5,027 nt of DNA, from positions 1-5,027 of the forward strand of contig JAFSWJ010000362.1 of the NCBI GenBank assembly GCA_017444545.1, given 5' to 3'. Position 1 is the first letter of the stretch, and each line of letters begins with the position of its first letter. The position numbers and the translations under genes were made by a program. The notes under the pieces were generated by a model, which saw only the letters and a program-made list of their open reading frames with translations, searched no databases and was not told where the DNA came from. Source of the stretch: Lachnospiraceae bacterium. GTDB lineage: Bacteria > Bacillota > Clostridia > Lachnospirales > Lachnospiraceae. Below are positions 1 through 5,027 of this stretch, in pieces.

Positions 1-3000
1 GTGCTGTATTTTGCATCTTATATAGTGCTTGATCCGGCAGACAGTGATCTGGAATACAAGCAGGTGCTTTCCGAAAAGGAGTATCAGGATGCCAGAGAGA
101 CCTATGGAAACAAGTTCAGGGTCGGAATGGGAGCCGAAGCCATAAAGGAGCTTTTGCTTGCGATCGATCTCGACAAGGAATCCGAAGAACTCAAGGAGGA
201 ATTTGAAAGCTCTACCGGTCAGAAGAGGGCAAGGATAATAAAAAGGCTTGAAGTGGTCGAAGCCTTCAGGGAATCGGGAAATCAGCCTTCATGGATGATA
301 ATGGACTGTATACCGGTCATCCCTCCGGATCTTCGTCCAATGGTTCAGCTTGACGGTGGACGTTTTGCGACATCAGACTTAAATGACCTCTACAGGAGGA
401 TAATAAACAGAAATAACCGTCTCCAGAGACTTCTGGAGCTTGGAGCACCTGATATAATCGTCAGAAACGAAAAGAGGATGCTTCAGGAGGCGGTGGACGC
501 TCTCATAGATAACGGCAGGAGAGGAAGACCGGTTACCGGACCCGGAAACAGGGCATTGAAGTCCCTTTCCGACATGCTCAAGGGAAAAGGCGGACGTTTC
601 AGACAGAACCTGCTCGGAAAGCGTGTTGACTATTCCGGTCGTTCGGTCATCGTCGTCGGTCCCGAGCTGAAGATATGGCAGTGCGGACTTCCGAAGGAAA
701 TGGCCATAGAGCTGTTCAAGCCCTTCGTTATGAAGGAGCTCGTTCAGAGAGGAATGAGCCATAATATTAAAAATGCAAAGAAGATGGTGGAGCATCTTGA
801 GCCTGTTGTATGGGACGTGCTTGAGGATGTCATCAAGGAGCATCCCGTGATGCTGAACCGTGCTCCTACGCTTCACAGACTTGGAATACAGGCTTTTGAG
901 CCTATACTGGTAGAAGGCAAGGCGATCAAGCTTCATCCGCTTGCATGTACTGCGTTCAATGCGGACTTTGACGGAGACCAGATGGCAGTCCATCTGCCCC
1001 TTTCCGTGGAGGCGCAGGCGGAGTGCAGATTCCTGTTGCTTTCGCCCAACAACCTTCTCAAGCCTTCGGACGGAGGTCCCGTGACCGTTCCTACACAGGA
1101 TATGGTCCTGGGTGTTTATTATCTGACTCAGGAAAGAGACGGTGAGCCCGGCGAAGGGAAGATCTTCAAGAATATAAATGAGGCGATACTGGCATATGAG
1201 AACGGTATCATAACCCTCCATTCAAAGATCGGAGTTCAGATCACCAGAACGGTGAACGGAAAGAAGGTCAGCGGAATAGTACATTCCATCCTCGGAAGAT
1301 TCCTCTTCAATGAGATACTTCCCCAGGATCTGGGATTTGTGGACAGGAGCAAAAAGGAGAATGCCGTTGCCCTTGAGATCGATTTCCTCGTAGGCAAGAA
1401 GGAACTGAAGAGGATAATAGAAAAGGTCATCAACAATCACGGTGCGATCAAAACAGCTGAGGTTCTCGATCATATCAAGGCTATGGGATATCACTATTCG
1501 ACCATTGCGGCAATGAGTGTTTCCATTTCGGATATGACGGTCCCTGCAAGAAAGCAGGAACTCATCGATGAGGCCCAGAGGAATGTGGATCAGATCACAA
1601 GGAACTACAAGAGAGGTTTTGTGACTGATAATGAAAGATACAAGGCCGTCATAGATACCTGGAAGGAGATGGACGAGGTCCTGACACGTGATCTGCTGGA
1701 AGGACTTGACAAGTACAACAACATCTTCATGATGGCAGACTCCGGAGCGAGAGGATCTGACAAGCAGATCAAGCAGCTTGCGGGAATGAGAGGACTGATG
1801 GCAGATACAACCGGACACACCATCGAGCTTCCCATCAAATCCAATTTCCGTGAAGGACTCAACGTTTTGGAGTATTTCATGTCTGCTCACGGTGCAAGAA
1901 AGGGTCTTTCGGACACTGCTCTTCGTACGGCAGACTCGGGATACCTGACAAGACGTCTTGTTGATGTTTCCCAGGATCTCATCATCAGAGAGACTGACTG
2001 CTGCGAGGGTACAGGGCGTGAGATCCCGGGCATGACCGTCAGGGCGTTCATGGACGGAAAGGAAGAGATAGAGAATCTTCGTGACAGGATCGTCGGCAGA
2101 TATGCGGTCGAGGATATATTTGATAATGAAGGAAATCTCATAGTCGGAAGCAATCACATGATTACTCCGAACAGGGCAGACAGGATAATAGATGCAAAAA
2201 ATGCCGAGGTAGAGGAGAAGGTAAAGGAAGCAAGGGAAAAGTGGGAAGCAGAGGCTGCAAAGAAGTCCAAAAAGACGAAGTCAAAGGATGAGTCAGCTTC
2301 CGAGGTGGATTTTGACAAGAAGGAGCAGGACTACAGAAAGGAACTTCTTGGAAAGATAGAGATAAAGATCAGGACAGTGCTGACCTGCCGTTCACATCTC
2401 GGCGTATGTGCAAAGTGCTACGGAGCAAATATGGCAACGGGAGAAGCCGTACAGGTTGGAGAAGCTGTCGGTATCATAGCTGCCCAGTCCATAGGAGAGC
2501 CCGGTACACAGCTGACCATGAGAACCTTCCATACGGGAGGAGTTGCCGGAAGCGATATCACACAGGGTCTTCCCAGAGTAGAGGAACTTTTTGAGGCCAG
2601 AAAGCCCAAGGGACTTGCCATCATATCAGAGATATCGGGTACGGCAAGCATCAATGACCAGAAGAACAAGAGGGATGTTATCGTTACAAACAGCGAGACC
2701 GGTGAATCAAAGTCATATCTGATCCCCTTTGGATCAATGATAAAGGTTCAGGACGGACAGGAGATATCTGCGGGTGATGAGATCACGGAGGGATCCGTCA
2801 ATCCTCATGATCTTTTGAAGATCAAGGGTCTCAGGGCTGTTCAGGATTATATGCTCAGAGAGGTTCAGAGGGTTTACCGTCTGCAGGGTGTTGAGATCAA
2901 CGATAAGCACATCGAGATCATAGTCAGACAGATGCTGAAAAAGATCCGCGTCGAGGAAAGCGGTGATGCAAATGACCTGCTTCCCGGAACCCTGATGGAT

Positions 3001-3426
3001 GTCCTTGACTTTGATGATATGAATGAAAGGCTTGAGTCAGAGGGCAAGGCTGTTGCAGAAGGCAAGCAGGTATTGCTCGGAATAACAAAGGCTTCGCTTG
3101 CTACGGATTCCTTCCTGTCGGCAGCATCCTTCCAGGAAACAACAAAGGTACTCACCGAGGCTGCGATCAAGGGAAAGATAGACAGACTCATCGGCCTGAA
3201 GGAAAACGTATGTATAGGAAAACTGATACCTGCAGGAACAGGTATGAAGCATTACAGGACTGTACAGCTTTCAACCGACGGGACAGTTATAGGAGATGAG
3301 GTGGATCTCGAGGAGGAGCTGGCCATGTACGATGACGTTGAAGGAGACGATATCGACGATACGGAAGAATTTGTCGATGAGGAGGAACTTGCGGGCGTCG
3401 GCGCAGAGGAAGATGGCGAAGAATAA
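1..3426 (+). CDS. rpoC: RNA polymerase beta' subunit, 5'-truncated by window edge
   Basis: This is the catalytic largest subunit of RNA polymerase; 1141 codons are visible, ending in TAA. The first codon (GTG) aligns with an internal valine of the family, so roughly 110-130 N-terminal residues, including the first zinc finger, lie outside the window. In window numbering, the clamp coiled coil that binds sigma is near residues 132-176 and the rudder follows near 177-190. The catalytic loop NADFDGDQM is at 320-328, with Asp322, Asp324 and Asp326 chelating Mg2+. The bridge helix is near 622-657, and the trigger loop includes Met840, Arg841 and His844. Cys667, Cys796, Cys803 and Cys806 match the second zinc site. 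The trigger loop has no large insertion, as expected for Firmicutes. Two oddities are a charged insertion of about 50 residues near 733-784, between the first and second zinc cysteines, and a very acidic tail (1099-1141). rpoB should lie just upstream. Confidence 0.99.
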   Translation: MLYFASYIVLDPADSDLEYKQVLSEKEYQDARETYGNKFRVGMGAEAIKELLLAIDLDKESEELKEEFESSTGQKRARIIKRLEVVEAFRESGNQPSWMIMDCIPVIPPDLRPMVQLDGGRFATSDLNDLYRRIINRNNRLQRLLELGAPDIIVRNEKRMLQEAVDALIDNGRRGRPVTGPGNRALKSLSDMLKGKGGRFRQNLLGKRVDYSGRSVIVVGPELKIWQCGLPKEMAIELFKPFVMKELVQRGMSHNIKNAKKMVEHLEPVVWDVLEDVIKEHPVMLNRAPTLHRLGIQAFEPILVEGKAIKLHPLACTAFNADFDGDQMAVHLPLSVEAQAECRFLLLSPNNLLKPSDGGPVTVPTQDMVLGVYYLTQERDGEPGEGKIFKNINEAILAYENGIITLHSKIGVQITRTVNGKKVSGIVHSILGRFLFNEILPQDLGFVDRSKKENAVALEIDFLVGKKELKRIIEKVINNHGAIKTAEVLDHIKAMGYHYSTIAAMSVSISDMTVPARKQELIDEAQRNVDQITRNYKRGFVTDNERYKAVIDTWKEMDEVLTRDLLEGLDKYNNIFMMADSGARGSDKQIKQLAGMRGLMADTTGHTIELPIKSNFREGLNVLEYFMSAHGARKGLSDTALRTADSGYLTRRLVDVSQDLIIRETDCCEGTGREIPGMTVRAFMDGKEEIENLRDRIVGRYAVEDIFDNEGNLIVGSNHMITPNRADRIIDAKNAEVEEKVKEAREKWEAEAAKKSKKTKSKDESASEVDFDKKEQDYRKELLGKIEIKIRTVLTCRSHLGVCAKCYGANMATGEAVQVGEAVGIIAAQSIGEPGTQLTMRTFHTGGVAGSDITQGLPRVEELFEARKPKGLAIISEISGTASINDQKNKRDVIVTNSETGESKSYLIPFGSMIKVQDGQEISAGDEITEGSVNPHDLLKIKGLRAVQDYMLREVQRVYRLQGVEINDKHIEIIVRQMLKKIRVEESGDANDLLPGTLMDVLDFDDMNERLESEGKAVAEGKQVLLGITKASLATDSFLSAASFQETTKVLTEAAIKGKIDRLIGLKENVCIGKLIPAGTGMKHYRTVQLSTDGTVIGDEVDLEEELAMYDDVEGDDIDDTEEFVDEEELAGVGAEEDGEE

Positions 3427-3432
3427 AAACAG

Positions 3433-3461
3433 TTGACAGCAAACAACAGTATGCGTATAAT
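3433..3461 (+). promoter_or_regulatory. Consensus sigma-70/SigA promoter for the str operon
   Basis: TTGACA at 3433-3438 and TATAAT at 3456-3461 are separated by exactly 17 bases, so both hexamers and the spacing match the vegetative consensus. The element begins seven bases after the rpoC stop codon, and a short A-rich run lies just upstream of the -35. The predicted transcription start is around 3467-3469, giving a leader of about 65 bases before rpsL. It would drive rpsL-rpsG-fusA independently of rpoBC. The match is seen directly; activity is inferred. Confidence 0.85.
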
Positions 3462-3495
3462 AATGTGGCGTGCCTTCAGGGGTACGCCATATTTT
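3462..3495 (+). terminator. Terminator-like hairpin between rpoC and rpsL, overlapping the predicted transcription start
   Basis: GGCGTGCC at 3467-3474 pairs with GGTACGCC at 3481-3488 (eight pairs, one G-U) around a six-base loop. Flanking bases 3462-3466 and 3489-3493 extend the stem to about 13 pairs, with one further G-U. The right arm runs into ATATTTT, a short T-rich run ending at 3495. This resembles an intrinsic terminator for rpoBC transcripts, but the T-tract is short and interrupted, so efficiency may be partial. It begins at the predicted start of the downstream promoter, so it could instead act as a 5'-terminal stem-loop on str mRNA. Confidence 0.55.
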
Positions 3496-3518
3496 CGGAA
3501 AAAATATCAAAAGAAAGT

Positions 3519-3525
3519 GAGGTGA
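3519..3525 (+). promoter_or_regulatory. Ribosome binding site of rpsL
   Basis: GAGGTGA is a seven-base exact match to the complement of the 16S rRNA 3' end, eight bases before the ATG at 3534. It decides the start in favour of 3534 over the in-frame GTG at 3465, which has no such site and precedes the predicted transcription start. Confidence 0.9.
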
Positions 3526-3533
3526 AACCAAAG

Positions 3534-3956
3534 ATGCCAACATTCAACCAGCTGGTAAGGAAGGGAAGACAGTCTTCTGTAAAGAAATCTACGGCTCCTG
3601 CTCTGCTCAGGGGGTTTAATTCTCTGCAGAAAAAGGCGACCGATACGAAATCTCCCCAGAAGAGAGGCGTATGCACCGCAGTAAAGACAGCAACCCCGAA
3701 AAAGCCTAACTCAGCTCTCAGAAAGATCGCAAGAGTGCGTCTTTCAAACGGAATAGAGGTTACATCCTATATTCCCGGAGAAGGCCACAATCTTCAGGAG
3801 CATAGCGTTGTCATGATCCGTGGCGGCAGGGTAAAGGACCTTCCGGGTACCAGGTACCACATCATCCGCGGTACTTTGGATACGGCCGGCGTTGCAAATC
3901 GTATGCAGGCCCGTTCGAAGTATGGTGCAAAGAGGCCGAAAGCGCCGAAGAACTGA
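3534..3956 (+). CDS. rpsL: 30S ribosomal protein S12
   Basis: S12 sits at the decoding centre of the 30S subunit, where it monitors codon-anticodon pairing and contacts EF-Tu and EF-G. The 140-residue protein starts [12 protein letters not shown] and ends in a basic KRPKAPKN tail. It carries the Gram-positive type loop of about 13 extra residues near 25-40 compared with E. coli. The conserved [11 protein letters not shown] segment is at 54-64 and GGRVKDLPG at 97-105. Lys56 and Lys101 correspond to E. coli Lys43 and Lys88 (Met counted), the classic streptomycin-resistance positions, and both are wild type. Asp102 matches the aspartate that RimO methylthiolates in some bacteria. It is the first gene after the promoter at 3433, and the ATG is supported by the family N-terminus and a good ribosome binding site. 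The stop is TGA. Confidence 0.99.
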   Translation: MPTFNQLVRKGRQSSVKKSTAPALLRGFNSLQKKATDTKSPQKRGVCTAVKTATPKKPNSALRKIARVRLSNGIEVTSYIPGEGHNLQEHSVVMIRGGRVKDLPGTRYHIIRGTLDTAGVANRMQARSKYGAKRPKAPKN

Positions 3957-4549
<593 letters not shown>

Positions 4550-4560
4550 TCGCACACACT

Positions 4561-4582
4561 GGAATGGAGGAATAATTCCTTG
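4561..4582 (+). promoter_or_regulatory. fusA translation initiation region: GGAGG ribosome binding site within an inverted repeat
   Basis: GGAGG at 4566-4570 lies nine bases before the TTG start at 4580, which supports that start. The site overlaps a small inverted repeat: AGGAA (4568-4572) can pair with TTCCT (4576-4580), covering part of the ribosome binding site and the first base of the start codon. Because GGAAT occurs twice (4561-4565 and 4569-4573), the upstream copy can instead pair with ATTCC at 4575-4579, leaving GGAGG in the loop. The stems are only five pairs, so any effect is uncertain. Confidence 0.7.
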
Positions 4583-5027
4583 AGTAACGCTAAAGACAGA
4601 GAATATCCCCTGGAAAGGACCAGGAACATAGGGATCATGGCTCATATCGATGCCGGAAAGACTACCCTTACAGAGCGTATTCTTTATTATACGGGCGTCA
4701 ACTACAAGATAGGCGACACACATGACGGTACGGCTACCATGGACTGGATGGCTCAGGAGCAGGAGAGAGGTATCACCATCACTTCTGCTGCCACGACCTG
4801 CCACTGGACATTGGAAAAGGATAATAAGCCAGCGCCGGGTGCCGAGGAGCATCGTATCAACATCATCGATACCCCCGGACACGTGGATTTCACCGTGGAG
4901 GTTGAAAGATCACTTCGCGTACTTGACGGCGCTGTAGGAGTTTTCTGCGCAAAGGGCGGAGTTGAGCCTCAGTCCGAGAATGTGTGGCGTCAGGCTGACA
5001 CCTATAACGTCCCCCGTATGGCTTTCA
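4580..5027 (+). CDS. fusA: Translation elongation factor G, 3'-truncated by window edge
   Basis: EF-G is the cytoplasmic GTPase that drives translocation and, with RRF, ribosome recycling. The window covers the first 149 residues of what is normally about a 700-residue protein, within the G domain. Visible motifs are the P-loop AHIDAGKTT at 21-29, the switch I RGITI at 63-67, and the switch II DTPGH at 97-101 with the catalytic His101. QEQERGIT and [12 protein letters not shown] are typical of EF-G. The G4 motif (NKxD) falls beyond the edge. The start is TTG: the family N-terminus reads [18 protein letters not shown], a GGAGG site precedes it, and the first in-frame ATG is codon 20, next to the P-loop and too late. 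The segment near 79-91 is a few residues longer than in E. coli. It is 30 bases after rpsG in the same frame, so it is probably co-transcribed; tuf commonly follows. Confidence 0.98.
   Translation, partial: MSNAKDREYPLERTRNIGIMAHIDAGKTTLTERILYYTGVNYKIGDTHDGTATMDWMAQEQERGITITSAATTCHWTLEKDNKPAPGAEEHRINIIDTPGHVDFTVEVERSLRVLDGAVGVFCAKGGVEPQSENVWRQADTYNVPRMAF

Noticed and set aside
1..3. GTG at the window edge as the rpoC start
   Set aside because: The following residues ([11 protein letters not shown]) match an internal segment of RpoC well inside the protein, so the gene begins upstream of the window.
379..2157. Two long minus-strand open frames of 280 and 311 codons, end to end in one frame, opposite rpoC
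   Set aside because: Their codons are exact complements of rpoC codons. They stay open because rpoC rarely uses TTA, CTA or TCA in this region, and the stops fall on such codons (TTA at 379, TCA at 1222). The products resemble no family I know, while rpoC is unmistakable.
3465..3533. GTG at 3465 as an earlier rpsL start, adding 23 residues
   Set aside because: It overlaps the predicted transcription start and hairpin, has no ribosome binding site and adds residues absent from S12. The ATG at 3534 has both a site and the family N-terminus.
4722..4937. A 71-codon plus-strand open frame inside fusA
   Set aside because: It is out of frame with the clear EF-G reading frame, whose G-domain motifs span the interval, and the product has no recognisable features.

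Overview
The window is an ordinary, strongly conserved housekeeping stretch, the junction of the rpoBC and str operons. All genes lie on the + strand in the order rpoC (5'-truncated by the window), rpsL, rpsG, fusA (3'-truncated by the window). There is no sign of mobile DNA, CRISPR, tRNA or rRNA genes, or an accessory system. The organism looks like a Firmicute of class Clostridia, most likely Lachnospiraceae. RpoC has no insertion in its trigger loop, S12 has the longer Gram-positive form (140 residues), S7 has the 156-residue Gram-positive length, and the EF-G N-terminus and RpoC C-terminal region read like Lachnospiraceae proteins known to me. This placement rests on recalled family sequences, not on a search.

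Layout. Positions 1-3426 hold the last 1141 codons of rpoC (RNA polymerase beta' subunit), with catalytic loop, bridge helix, trigger loop, one zinc site and an acidic tail. Positions 3427-3533 hold a control region. Seven bases after the rpoC stop there is an exact-consensus vegetative promoter (TTGACA, 17 bp, TATAAT). The predicted transcription start falls on the left arm of a GC-rich hairpin followed by a short T-rich run, so a promoter and a terminator-like element are nested. Positions 3534-3956 are rpsL (S12). Positions 3957-4078 are a 122-base spacer with several possible RNA stems, including two competing ones and one that abuts the rpsG ribosome binding site. Positions 4079-4549 are rpsG (S7) with a GTG start. 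A 30-base gap holding a strong ribosome binding site inside a small inverted repeat leads to fusA (EF-G), which starts with TTG at 4580 and runs off the window.

How the genes work together. RpoC completes core RNA polymerase. S12 (decoding centre), S7 (30S head, mRNA exit/E-site region) and EF-G (translocase) are translation components normally co-transcribed as the str operon, usually followed by tuf, which would lie outside the window. The promoter after rpoC suggests that rpsL-rpsG-fusA can be transcribed separately from the polymerase genes. The most interesting signals are regulatory: the nested promoter and hairpin, the spacer RNA structures, and the fusA initiation region. A further one is a roughly 50-residue charged insertion inside the RpoC zinc-binding region. 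I see no evidence of a new biological system.
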